Part shown: piece by piece, positions 1 to 9,105 of the stretch
How positions within the stretch are numbered: the stretch's first letter is position 1
Layout of the letters: every line of letters starts with the position of its first letter
From: Bacteroidetes bacterium CG2_30_33_31
GTDB taxonomy: Bacteria; Bacteroidota; Bacteroidia; Bacteroidales; UBA1556
Assembly: GCA_001872625.1 (NCBI GenBank)
Contig: MNXP01000020.1
Coordinates: forward strand, 1-33,849
Reading direction: 5' to 3'
DNA length: 33,849 nucleotides
Program-made: the position numbers and the translations under genes
The notes under the pieces: model-generated
Told to the model about the DNA's origin: nothing
What the model saw: only the letters and a program-made list of their open reading frames with translations
Databases searched by the model: none

Positions 1-3000
1 AAGATGCTGGAAGAATTTATGGTCAACTGAACTGAATCACCACTACAAATTCCTATAGTATTTGGAGTAATACTAATATTTGGTAACTGATTGACGATAA
101 CAGTTTTAGATAAAGTATTCTTGCAATTATGAATATCTTCTATTTGAATTGAATAGGTGGTGTTGGAACTTGGACTGATAGTAACATTCGAATTTGTATC
201 GCTTGTATTCCAAAAATAATTTGTAGCAGAAGGAATTGAATTTGCCGAAAGTGTAATGCTGTCGCCAATACAAATATGAGGATTTGCAGGTAATATCTCA
301 ACAATTGGAAGCGCATAAACTGTTACCAGCGAGGCAACGCTATCTTTACAGCCGATACTATCGGTTGCAACTAATGAATAATTTGTTGATATTGTTGGAT
401 CTACAATAATACTACTCGCCGAACTGCCATTGCTCCAATAAAAATTAATGGGGTTTACTGTGGATGAAGCACTCAGAATTGTAGTGTCTCCAAAACAAAT
501 CTGACTTACTGACGGAATTACACTAATCTGAGGTATAGGATTTACACTTTGATAAATTGAATCGGAATTGAAGCAACCAATACTATCAATAACTGTAACT
601 TTATGCCATGCCGAAGATATTGGAGATAAGATATTTGATGGTGTAACCACCAAATTATTCCACAAATAAAAAGCAACCGAAGCCGAAGCTGCAGCCGAGA
701 AAATTACTGAGTCTCCAGCACAAGAATGAGGTTTTGATGAACTTACCGCCACCGTTGGCATCGTTTGCACATCTACAGTTGAAAAAGCAGTATCACTACA
801 GCCAATCGAATCAGAAATAATTAATCTATAAGTTGTTAATGTATTTGGTGCAACTGTGATATTGTTGTTTGTCAGAAGATTATTCCATTGGAAATTAACC
901 GGGTTAATATTACTGCCTCCAACTAAATTCAAACTATCATAGTCACAAATTATGGTGTCATAATGATTTAAAGTTAATTGGGGATATTGATTAACAATAA
1001 TATTTGCAGAAGCACTATCCTCACATCCAAAAATATTAAATCCATTAACCTTATAAGTTGTATTTGAAATTGGATATTTTGTAATCATATTTACGCTATC
1101 ACCAGTATTCCATACAAATTGAGTTGGATTCATATTAGATTGACAGCTAAGTTGAATTTGTGAGGCTGCACAAATATTTAAAGATGAAGGAATAATTCCA
1201 ATAATTGGTCTTGGATTTACTAAAATCTGTAAGCTGTCGCTGTTGACACATGTATTTGAATCTGTTCCGCTTACATAATATTTTGTTGTTAAAAGAGGCA
1301 AAGCTCCAACAGCACTTCCAATATTTTGATTTAAAGACGGATTTGAATTCCAAATATATGACATACCACCAACAGCAAAAAGCATTGTTGAATCGCCAAT
1401 ACATAAAGAGGAATCTAAAGCCGAGATTTTAATATTTGGAAGTTGATTTACGTTAATTTGCGAGTTTGTAGAATCTGAACATCCATAAATATTAGTGCCA
1501 ATAACTGAATAATTTGTTGAAAAAAAAGGATTTACACCAACAATATTTCCAGAATTTGAATAAATGCTACTCGGGTTATTCCAAAAATAATTATTAGCAC
1601 CAAAAGCAGTAATGCTTGCAGAATCGCCTCTACAAATTGTTTGATTGTTTGAAGAAACAGTAACAAGGGGTTTAGGATGAACTTTTATAATGGCCTCGTT
1701 TGTTTTGCTACAACCGTCGGTACTAACTCCAGTAATCTCATAAGTAGTATTTACCGAAGGTGAAGCAAAAATAGTATCACCAACGGTTGAGCTTAAACCT
1801 GCTGAAGGCGACCAATTATAAGAGCCGTTGTTGCCAGAACCCATAGCAAAAATCATTATCGAATCGCCTTCACATATCGAATCCAAAGGCGGGAATACAT
1901 AAATTATTGGCTTACGTTTTACATTTACATACACCGATTGAATAGTTGAACAGCCATTTGAATCTATGCCAGTAACAGAATATACAATATTTGAACTTGG
2001 AAATATAGTAGCAACTTGCATATTTGCACCAAGCAGCCAAACATTCGGCGTCCAGAAATATGTGTTTGCACCGCTTCCAGTGAGATTTATCGTATCACCT
2101 TGACAAATAATTGGATTCGCTGGAGTAATATTGATAACTGGACCTGGGTCAACTTTGATAAAAATTGAATCTTGATTTGAACAACCATTAGTATCTACAC
2201 CTCTTACAAAATATGTTGTGCTGGTGTTTGGATTGGCATAAACCTGAGCCAAATTATTATTAACTAAACCATTGCCTGGCGACCAATGATAAGTGCTTCC
2301 TCCTGTGGCTTGCAAAATCGCAGTGTCACCAATACAAATAATTGATGCGCTTGTACTTGCTACTATGTTGGTTGCCGGAAAAATACTTATTTGAACTGTA
2401 TCAGTACTTTTACATGAATGCATTGATGTTCCAACTACATTATATGTGGTAGTTACGGAAGGCCATGCATGAATGTGAGTGCCCGCTGTTTGACTTACAT
2501 TTGCTGTTGGAGACCATATATAACTTACCGAATTTGAACCAAATAACTCAGTTGTATCACCAATGCAAATTGAATAATTTGTGGCTCCTGCATGCACTTT
2601 CGGGTCATTATAAACATTCACTATTACCGATGAAGATTTAACGCATCCACCAGGATAATTAACTGTAACCGTATAATTTGTAGTAATATTTGGATTGACA
2701 GCAATTGTGGAAGTTGTTGCTCCATTACTCCATAAATATGTTGTAGCCCCAGGAGCTGACGCAGTCAAATTAACCGTATCATTGGGGCAAATATTTAATG
2801 TGTTATGACTAATCACTGGCTCTGAATAAACTGTTAATAATGAAATTGCACTATCGCTACAGCCATTGCTATCGGTTCCGATTACAAGATAAGCAGTTGT
2901 AGTTGATGGAGTTGCAATAGAAGTGTCGTTTGTGTTAGTGCTTAAACCAGCTGATGGCTGCCATAAATAACTGCTTGCTCCCGATGCTATTAGAGTTTGT

Positions 3001-6000
3001 GATAAACCTCCACAAAATGTAGCTGCTACTGGCGAAACTGTTACCGTTGGGGCTGAATTTACAATTACTTGAAAGTTTATACTGTCACTGCATCCAGAAG
3101 TAGAGAAGCCAACTAATTTATAAGTCGATGTGGTTGATGGAGAAGCTGTTACATTATTACCACTGTTGTTAGATAGCGTTGAGTTTGGTGACCAATTATA
3201 TGAATTTGCTCCATTAGCGTTAATATTAACACTTTCGCCAGGACAAATTTCTGGGTTCAAAGGAGTTATCGATAATATTGGGATTGAATTAACATAAACA
3301 TTAGTAGAAACACTTTTTGAACATCCTGATGAGTCGCTTGCGGTAACTATATAATTTGTAGTTGCATTTGGATGAACCCAAATACTACTGCTCACGGCAC
3401 CTGTGCTCCATACAAAAGTCGATGATGAAGTGTTTGATGTTACTGTTAATTCTACAGAATCGCCTGAACAAATGGATGGATTTATTGGACTAATAACTGG
3501 TATTGGACTAACCGTTATTGTTGAGGATAAAGTATCTGTACAACCAAAAGCATTACTTCCAATAAGTTGATATATTGTTGTTTGAGATGGTTTTGCAATT
3601 ACACTATCATTGTTGCTACTTGATAATCCTGTGGCTGGATTCCAAATATAATTATCGGACCCACTTCCAATTAGTTGTATTGAATCGTCTGGACAAAGAT
3701 GTGGATTTATTGGATTGATAGAAATAATAGGATAAGAATGAACTCCCACAAAAGCTTTTATTGAATCGGAACAATTTGCTGAAGAAATACCAATTAAAGT
3801 ATAAGTTGTGCTAATATTTGGAGTCGCAATTACTGTCGCTCCATTGGCTGAGGATAGCGAGTTGACTGGCGACCATTGATATGTTTGTGCTCCAGCAGCA
3901 GTTAAATTTATCGACTGTGAAAGACAAATATCTGTTGAATCGGGGCTAACAGATAAAACTGGTTTTTGATTTATTATCAAAGTAGAAAAAGCAGAATCTG
4001 TGCAACCGTTTGCTGCAGTTCCTATCACCTTATAAACTGTTGTATTCAAGGGTGTCCCAGTTACTGAATTGCCAGTTGTGGCTGATAATCCAGCCGAAGG
4101 AAACCATTGAAATGTATTTGCGCCACTGGCCGTCATTACCGTAGAATCACCAATACATTTTGAAATTGTATTCGGAGTAAGAACTACCGTAGGAGAAGGT
4201 ATTACCATAATATTTGCATAGGCAGTGTCTTTACAACCTGCCTGAGTTGAACCAATTACAGTATATGTAGTTGAAGCATTTGGACTTGCAATTACTGTGG
4301 CTGCCGTGCTCGAAGAAAGAGAAGCAGAAGGCGACCAAATATAAGAAAAACCACCAGAGGCAGTGATAGTGTCAGAACTGCCAGAACAAAGATTTTGATT
4401 GGCTGGACTTATACTTATTACTGGTTTGTTATTCACTATGATGGTTACAGAAGTGCTTGCTGAACAGCCAATTGTGTCGGTTGCAGTTACACTGTATGTT
4501 GTTGTAACTATTGGCTTCACATAAAATAATGAAGAAGTTTCACCAGTGTTCCATAAGAATGAAGCTGTATGATTCGAAATCACATTCAATTTTGATGAAT
4601 CATAAACACAAATCTGCATTGGGGTGGCAGAAGCGGTTATAATTGGACTGACATATATTTTGGAAGTATCATGATTAACACAGCCATTAATATCAATTCC
4701 TGTTACTATATAAGTTATATTTGTAGAGGGAGTTACGGTAACCGAACTCGTATTACTTGAAGATAAAAATGTTGTTGGATTCCATGAATAGCTTGATCCT
4801 CCGCTGGCATTTAAGGTAAAAGAAGACCCTTTACAAACCAAAGTATCTTTATGGTTAATCGAAATAGTAGGCAGATTATTTACCGAAATGGTTACAAAGG
4901 CCGAATCTACACAACCATAAATATTTGTGCCAATAACCTTATAAGTTGTTGTAATAGCTGGTTTTGCAATAATACTTGACGCAGTTGTAGAAGAAAGCCC
5001 AATTCCTGGAGACCAAACATAATTTATAGCTCCAGAGACTGTCATTAGCACTGAATCGCCTTTGCAAATTGTTGGTGTATTTGGCGAAATAGTTAAACTC
5101 GGTAATGGATTTACATTCACAGTAGCTTGGGCTGAGGAGGTGCAACCAATAGTATCTATGGCGGTTAACGAATAATTTGTTGTTACAGATGGCGAAACCA
5201 ATATGCTTGAACTTGTTTCTCCTGTGCTCCATAATATTGAACTACCTGAAGTATTGGAGTTGGCACTTAAAGTAGCAATGTCGCCTTTGCAAATTGTTTG
5301 ACTTTGAGGTGTTATAACTGGTGGAGCAGAAATATGAATTGAAGAAATTGCGGTATCTGAACAACCATTATTATCTATACCAACTACCAGATATGTTGTT
5401 GAAATAGTTGGATTTGCAATCACACTACTTCCTGTAGGTGCTGATAATGTTGATGAAGGCAACCATGAATATGTTGCCGCTCCACTTACATTAATTGTAG
5501 CAGAGGTATTTTTACAAATCAATGTATCAGAGGGTGAAACTGTTAATTGTGGCAATGAATTTACCGTTACAACAACGGAATCGGAATTTTTACAACCCCA
5601 AATATCAGTTCCCAAAACAAAATAAGTAATATTGGAAGTAGTATTTGAAACCACTGAGCTGCCATTGACAGAAGACAAATTTGTTGCAGGCGACCATAAA
5701 TAAGTTAATGCACCATTTACATTTAAATTTTTCGTTTGACCAAAACAAATCGAGGGATTAGCTGGGACGATATTAATTGACGGACTATTGTGCACAATAA
5801 TATTAATAGAATCTTTACTAACACAACCGTTTGCCCCGATGCCGCTTACCTTGTAAATCGTAGTCAAATTAGGCTTTGCTACAACTGCACTTCCAGCAGT
5901 TGGATTTAATCCAGAAGTTGGATTCCAAATGTATAAATTTGCTCCTGTAACGTTTATGCTCACTGAATCTCCTATACAAATATTGTTGTAATTTGTTGTA

Positions 6001-6480
6001 ATGGAAAGACTTGGAACTGGCAATACATCTATCTGAATATTTGCGGTATCTCTACAAGCATTTAAATCGGTTCCTATGACTGTATAATTTGTTGAACTTA
6101 ACGGCAAGGCAAAAACATTATTTGCCGTTGATGATGAAAGTGAACTCGACGGAATCCAATTATAAGTATTTGCACCATTAACTTGTAAAAAGCTTGTGTC
6201 GTTTTGGCAAATCACAGTATCAGATGCATTCACTATTAATGTTGGTAATGCAAAGGCAGAAATATTTAATGAATCGCTAACAGTATTTCCACAGAAATCG
6301 GTTATTGAGACAATAAAATTTGTGGAATTATTTATTTTTTTAACTATTGAGGCCGTTGAATCAGCCGAATTCCAGCTGTAAGTATATGGTAAAGAGCCAT
6401 TTGAAACAATCGCATGTAAATTTATTGAATCGCCTTGGCAGGCTGTGTTTGGCGAATTAATAACTACTGAAGGCATTGTA
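1..6480 (-). repeat. Tandem Ig/PKD-like protein modules, about 28 copies
   Basis: Reading the minus strand, modules of about 76 residues (about 229 bp) repeat from residue 376 to the window edge. Each has an early ICxGDS-type motif, then a Y-x-W motif, then TTxYxVxGTDxxGC, then a short linker ending in a proline-containing strand. I located the late Cys (usually Gly-Cys) at about 28 positions between plus-strand 120 and 6292, with steadily spaced neighbours. The repeats are clear in protein but diverged in DNA, so they are old duplications rather than a recent expansion. Most modules I translated have two cysteines about 50 residues apart. This is part of the giant surface-protein gene. Confidence 0.88.
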
Positions 6481-7607
6481 TAATCTGCCAGGTAAACTAT
6501 CAATGTATCTTGAGAACAAGAACTGGTTTGAACTATTAGCATAATATTTTCAATTCCTTCAGCCAATGAATCAATATTTGGAGAAATTAACAAAGAAACT
6601 GAATCAAAATTTGTTGGAATTACTATGCTATCAGGGATATGAACATAATCAATCCCATTTTGTGCTGTGCCACCAATTGTATAATGAATTACTCTGTTGT
6701 AGGTTGTTGGATGCGTGAGCGAAAAAGTTACTAAAGAGCTGCTACAACCTTCAACGGTAACAGTGTCAGGAAAATTTGATTGCGTTTTATTAAGCGAAAT
6801 TACGTTGCTGCTAAATGAGTTTGATTTCAAAAAAATACCAGAGTCGTAAGAATGGTCGCCAACATCACCGATAGCAATTTTAATATGATAACTTGTACAA
6901 GGAACAACTATGAGACAAACTTTCATAACATGCGTAAAGCCATCATATTCTATGGTTGAACCATTGGCATTATTAGCATAATAACCACAATTATTACATG
7001 GTCCATTATTAAATGGTCCATTATTTATATTGTTTACAGTAACCGCTAAGGAAGTATTTGGAACAAGAGCAAGATTATAATTATTATAATTTCCTCCCAC
7101 TGGATTTGCTCCCGACACAAAAAAACCAAAGACATCATTAAAAGTAGAACCTACCCATTCTGGATATTCTTCTGAGGCAAAAACATATTCCAATTTTAGC
7201 GTATCTGACATAGGAATAAAGTCAAATTCCAAAGAAGCAGCATCGAAAATGCTATACCCTGGAACTAAAGAAGCCAACTGAACATCTGAACCACCTAAAG
7301 TATTTGTGGTTTTATTCATGTAATTGTTTGGGCCAATTGCATTGAAAACATTTCCTGTGCTCAGCAAAATACCCTCATCCATACCGATATTTGTACTTAG
7401 CCCATTGCTGAATTTTCCCAAAGAAATATTGGCACCGCTATAAGATACATTACTTATACTAACTCCATCCCCGGCAAGCACATTATTAACTAATTGCGTT
7501 GGAATCAATGAATTACTGACATTCAGTTGAGCCAATATGCTTGAATTAAATGCCATAAGAAACAGGCACAAGTAAATAAATTTATATGATGTTAATTTGA
7601 TTTTCAC
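1..7607 (-). CDS. Giant secreted surface protein: choice-of-anchor L domain plus about 28 Ig/PKD-like modules (3' end outside window)
   Basis: The reading frame stays open from a GTG at 7607 to the window edge, at least 2,535 codons with no stop in the parts I translated. GTG is chosen because an in-frame TAA lies directly before it and it gives a clean signal peptide, residues 1-26, ending SSILA before QL. Residues about 30-260 match the choice-of-anchor L domain (motifs VFASEEYPEWVGS, FNDVFGFFVSG, EYDGFTHV, GDHSYDSGIFL). Residues about 268-376 resemble a Calx-beta segment (GTAQNGIDY). After that come tandem Ig/PKD-like modules. Proteins of this build in Bacteroidota are usually exported by the type IX secretion system and end in a T9SS sorting domain; that end is not visible here. 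The role is probably adhesion or a cell-surface structure, by inference. The gene lies 122 bp downstream of rdgB on the same strand; no convincing promoter of its own was seen. Confidence 0.9.
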   Translation of the reverse strand, partial: MKIKLTSYKFIYLCLFLMAFNSSILAQLNVSNSLIPTQLVNNVLAGDGVSISNVSYSGANISLGKFSNGLSTNIGMDEGILLSTGNVFNAIGPNNYMNKTTNTLGGSDVQLASLVPGYSIFDAASLEFDFIPMSDTLKLEYVFASEEYPEWVGSTFNDVFGFFVSGANPVGGNYNNYNLALVPNTSLAVTVNNINNGPFNNGPCNNCGYYANNANGSTIEYDGFTHVMKVCLIVVPCTSYHIKIAIGDVGDHSYDSGIFLKSNSFSSNVISLNKTQSNFPDTVTVEGCSSSLVTFSLTHPTTYNRVIHYTIGGTAQNGIDYVHIPDSIVIPTNFDSVSLLISPNIDSLAEGIENIMLIVQTSSCSQDTLIVYLADYTMPSVVINSPNTACQGDSINLHAIVSNGSLPYTYSWNSADSTASIVKKINNSTNFIVSITDFCGNTVSDSLNISAFALPTLIVNASDTVICQNDTSFLQVNGANTYNWIPSSSLSSSTANNVFALPLSSTNYTVIGTDLNACRDTANIQIDVLPVPSLSITTNYNNICIGDSVSINVTGANLYIWNPTSGLNPTAGSAVVAKPNLTTIYKVSGIGANGCVSKDSINIIVHNSPSINIVPANPSICFGQTKNLNVNGALTYLWSPATNLSSVNGSSVVSNTTSNITYFVLGTDIWGCKNSDSVVVTVNSLPQLTVSPSDTLICKNTSATINVSGAATYSWLPSSTLSAPTGSSVIANPTISTTYLVVGIDNNGCSDTAISSIHISAPPVITPQSQTICKGDIATLSANSNTSGSSILWSTGETSSSILVSPSVTTNYSLTAIDTIGCTSSAQATVNVNPLPSLTISPNTPTICKGDSVLMTVSGAINYVWSPGIGLSSTTASSIIAKPAITTTYKVIGTNIYGCVDSAFVTISVNNLPTISINHKDTLVCKGSSFTLNASGGSSYSWNPTTFLSSSNTSSVTVTPSTNITYIVTGIDINGCVNHDTSKIYVSPIITASATPMQICVYDSSKLNVISNHTASFLWNTGETSSLFYVKPIVTTTYSVTATDTIGCSASTSVTIIVNNKPVISISPANQNLCSGSSDTITASGGFSYIWSPSASLSSSTAATVIASPNASTTYTVIGSTQAGCKDTAYANIMVIPSPTVVLTPNTISKCIGDSTVMTASGANTFQWFPSAGLSATTGNSVTGTPLNTTVYKVIGTAANGCTDSAFSTLIINQKPVLSVSPDSTDICLSQSINLTAAGAQTYQWSPVNSLSSANGATVIATPNISTTYTLIGISSANCSDSIKAFVGVHSYPIISINPINPHLCPDDSIQLIGSGSDNYIWNPATGLSSSNNDSVIAKPSQTTIYQLIGSNAFGCTDTLSSTITVSPIPVISPINPSICSGDSVELTVTSNTSSSTFVWSTGAVSSSIWVHPNATTNYIVTASDSSGCSKSVSTNVYVNSIPILSITPLNPEICPGESVNINANGANSYNWSPNSTLSNNSGNNVTASPSTTSTYKLVGFSTSGCSDSINFQVIVNSAPTVTVSPVAATFCGGLSQTLIASGASSYLWQPSAGLSTNTNDTSIATPSTTTAYLVIGTDSNGCSDSAISLLTVYSEPVISHNTLNICPNDTVNLTASAPGATTYLWSNGATTSTIAVNPNITTNYTVTVNYPGGCVKSSSVIVNVYNDPKVHAGATNYSICIGDTTELFGSNSVSYIWSPTANVSQTAGTHIHAWPSVTTTYNVVGTSMHSCKSTDTVQISIFPATNIVASTSASIICIGDTAILQATGGSTYHWSPGNGLVNNNLAQVYANPNTSTTYFVRGVDTNGCSNQDSIFIKVDPGPVINITPANPIICQGDTINLTGSGANTYFWTPNVWLLGANMQVATIFPSSNIVYSVTGIDSNGCSTIQSVYVNVKRKPIIYVFPPLDSICEGDSIMIFAMGSGNNGSYNWSPSAGLSSTVGDTIFASPSVNTTYEITGVSTDGCSKTNEAIIKVHPKPLVTVSSNNQTICRGDSASITAFGANNYFWNNPSSIYSNSGNIVGVNPFFSTNYSVIGTNIYGCSDSTNSQINVNQLPNIKISALDSSLCIGDSTMLFAVGGMSYIWNSNPSLNQNIGSAVGALPLLTTKYYVSGTDSNTCVNSDSLQILVNPRPIIGIIPSSLNICAASQIQLSCQSNMNPTQFVWNTGDSVNMITKYPISNTTYKVNGFNIFGCEDSASANIIVNQYPQLTLNHYDTIICDYDSLNLVGGSNINPVNFQWNNLLTNNNITVAPNTLTTYRLIISDSIGCSDTAFSTVDVQTMPTVAVSSSKPHSCAGDSVIFSAAASASVAFYLWNNLVVTPSNILSPISSAWHKVTVIDSIGCFNSDSIYQSVNPIPQISVIPSVSQICFGDTTILSASSTVNPINFYWSNGSSASSIIVDPTISTNYSLVATDSIGCKDSVASLVTVYALPIVEILPANPHICIGDSITLSANSIPSATNYFWNTSDTNSNVTISPSSNTTYSIQIEDIHNCKNTLSKTVIVNQLPNISITPNTIGICSGDSVQLTINSSSI

Positions 7608-7729
7608 TTAAAAAATTCCAACGGTTTCCAATTATTGACGATTGTACGCAGTCAAGTTAAAATAGTTGCGCAAAAATTAATTCTTAAGTCAACTTCAAAA
7701 GCAAGAAATATCAAAAAGAATAAGTAGTT

Positions 7730-8326
7730 TTACAAATCTGATGGCTCATTGCGACTACTAAGAAATTCAATAAGTTTTTTTGTGGCCTTTGCTCTATGGC
7801 TAATTTCATTTTTTATTGAATCTCCAAGCTCAGCAAAAGTTAAATTATATCCCTCGGGAATAAATATTGGGTCGTAACCAAATCCAGAAGTGCCACGATT
7901 TTCTTCAATGATTTTACCTTGCACCTCGCCATAAAAAAAATATGTCTCACCATCTAATTTCAAACAAATCACCGTTTTAAATGCAGCCTTTCTATTAGTA
8001 GCAGATTGCAAATTTTTCAAAAGTTTTTCATTATTATCGCTATATGAAACATTTTCCCCGGCATATCTCGCTGAGTAAACTCCAGGCGCACCACCTAAAT
8101 ATTCTACTTCTAATCCAGTATCATCGGCAAAGCAATCCACTTGAAAATTATCTTTGATCCAGTTCGCTTTCTGTTCTGCATTTCCTGCTAAAGTGTCAGA
8201 AGTTTCGGCAATCTCTTCGAAACAATTTATATCCGACAAACTTAAAATTTCAAAACTTCCACTGAGAATAGCTTTCATCTCCTTGATCTTGTGATTGTTA
8301 TTTGTGGCAAAAACTAATTTCTTCAT
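7730..8326 (-). CDS. rdgB: Non-canonical purine NTP pyrophosphatase (RdgB/HAM1 family)
   Basis: This enzyme hydrolyses ITP, dITP and XTP to monophosphates in the cytoplasm and so keeps deaminated purines out of DNA and RNA. The 198-residue length is normal. Visible motifs are the N-terminal FATNNNHK (residues 6-13, phosphate binding), the acidic pair D68-D69 in [22 protein letters not shown] (79-90), GFGYDP (148-153) and SHRAKA (176-181), all characteristic of the family. The ATG at 8326 directly precedes the KKLVFATNN start typical of these proteins. The gene points away from mraZ, and a TATCTTTG promoter element lies about 30 bp upstream. It may share a transcript with the surface-protein gene downstream, since no terminator was seen between them. 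Confidence 0.96.
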   Translation of the reverse strand: MKKLVFATNNNHKIKEMKAILSGSFEILSLSDINCFEEIAETSDTLAGNAEQKANWIKDNFQVDCFADDTGLEVEYLGGAPGVYSARYAGENVSYSDNNEKLLKNLQSATNRKAAFKTVICLKLDGETYFFYGEVQGKIIEENRGTSGFGYDPIFIPEGYNLTFAELGDSIKNEISHRAKATKKLIEFLSSRNEPSDL

Positions 8327-8355
8327 AAAAAATAATTTACATAATTATTATTTCC

Positions 8356-8363
8356 CAAAGATA
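8356..8363 (-). promoter_or_regulatory. Promoter -7 element (TATCTTTG) for rdgB
   Basis: The minus strand reads TATCTTTG, a perfect match to the Bacteroidota -7 consensus TAnnTTTG, about 30 bp before the rdgB ATG. No clear TTG -33 element was seen at the usual distance. The assignment rests on motif and position only. Confidence 0.5.
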
Positions 8364-8433
8364 TATTCATTTGAATTGGTTCATAATATTTTAATTTCAT
8401 TTTAAAATTATACATGTTCATAAAAATCAATTG

Positions 8434-8446
8434 TTTACCACTTTTT
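8434..8446 (-). promoter_or_regulatory. Solitary MraZ-like box in inverse orientation
   Basis: The minus strand reads AAAAAGTGGTAAA here, matching the AAAGTGGTAAA boxes in front of mraZ but inverted and about 85 bp upstream of them. It lies between rdgB and mraZ. It could be an accessory MraZ site or chance in AT-rich DNA. Confidence 0.3.
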
Positions 8447-8527
8447 TGAGTTTTTATAGTCTTGATTTTCAATATTTTAAAATTAAATTGTAACCTTTTA
8501 AACTGGATTAGGTAAAAAGTTATCAAC

Positions 8528-8558
8528 AAAGTGGTAAAATGTGGGTTAAAGTGGTAAA
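8528..8558 (+). promoter_or_regulatory. MraZ operator: three direct boxes with exact 10-bp spacing
   Basis: GTGG cores start at 8531, 8541 and 8551, each flanked by A-rich sequence (AAAGTGGTAA, AATGTGGGTT, AAAGTGGTAA). MraZ proteins bind direct repeats of a short GTGG/TGGG-type core at one helical turn in the promoters of dcw clusters (TGGGN repeats in E. coli, AAAGTG repeats in Mycoplasma). The site is 35-65 bp upstream of the mraZ start and overlaps where a -33 element would sit, which fits autoregulation of the cluster. Confidence 0.75.
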
Positions 8559-8566
8559 TAATGTTT

Positions 8567-8574
8567 TATTTTAG
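8567..8574 (+). promoter_or_regulatory. Possible -7 element of the dcw promoter
   Basis: TATTTTAG matches TAnnTTTG at all but one fixed position. It lies just after the MraZ boxes and 19 bp before the mraZ start codon. It is a weak call, supported mainly by position. Confidence 0.35.
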
Positions 8575-8592
8575 CAATCAAATTTAAGAGTC

Positions 8593-9060
8593 TTGATTAA
8601 CATTATCGGATCGTATGAGTGTAAGGTTGATTCCAAGGGTAGAATACCGATACCCACGGGATTAAAAAAACAGTTGTCAACAGTTGACAGTGAGGGTTTT
8701 GTATTGAAGCGCTCGGTGTTTCATAACTGCCTTGAACTCTATCCAATTAGTGAGTGGAATATCGAGATTTCAGGTGTAAACAAGCTGAATCGTTTTGTAA
8801 AAAAGAACAATGATTTCATACGAATGTTTATGGCTGGAGTTAAAACCATCACTATTGATAATGCTGGCAGGATTCAAATACCAAAGGATTTGGTTAAATT
8901 TTCGAGCATCAACAAAGAAGTTGTGCTGAGCTCTTCGGTGAACAGAATAGAAATCTGGGACAAAGACCTCTACGAAAAAACCATTACTAATCCTGAGGTA
9001 GATTTTGCTCAACTTGCAGAGGAGGTTATGGGAAGCATACCCACTCCAGAAAGCGAGTAG
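8593..9060 (+). CDS. mraZ: Transcriptional regulator MraZ
   Basis: MraZ is a DNA-binding protein with two AbrB-like half domains that assembles into rings and binds repeats in the promoter of its own cluster. Both signature motifs are present: DSKGR at residues 13-17 and DNAGR at 89-93, each followed by an IP-containing strand. The 155-residue length is normal. The start is taken as TTG at 8593, because an in-frame TAG lies 7 codons upstream with no ATG between, and because MINIIGSYECK aligns with the usual MraZ N-terminus. It is first in the division cluster, and its likely operator is directly upstream. Rare TTG initiation may keep the regulator's level low; that is inference. Confidence 0.95.
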   Translation: MINIIGSYECKVDSKGRIPIPTGLKKQLSTVDSEGFVLKRSVFHNCLELYPISEWNIEISGVNKLNRFVKKNNDFIRMFMAGVKTITIDNAGRIQIPKDLVKFSSINKEVVLSSSVNRIEIWDKDLYEKTITNPEVDFAQLAEEVMGSIPTPESE

Positions 9061-9105
9061 TGCAATTGTTTGTTTTTTTTTGATTGTTGGAATAATTATA
9101 AGCAG

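Noticed and set aside
1-7607. Possible pseudogene or frameshifted remnant, because only short frames stand out at first sight
   Set aside because: Translation from the GTG at 7607 stays in frame through the domains I read, and the last codons at the window edge still encode an intact module motif (ICSGDSVQLT).
8323-8529. A 68-residue minus-strand frame overlapping the rdgB start by 4 bp
   Set aside because: Its composition is just AT-rich Lys/Asn/Phe/Tyr sequence with no motif, and the rdgB promoter element and an MraZ-like box lie inside it.
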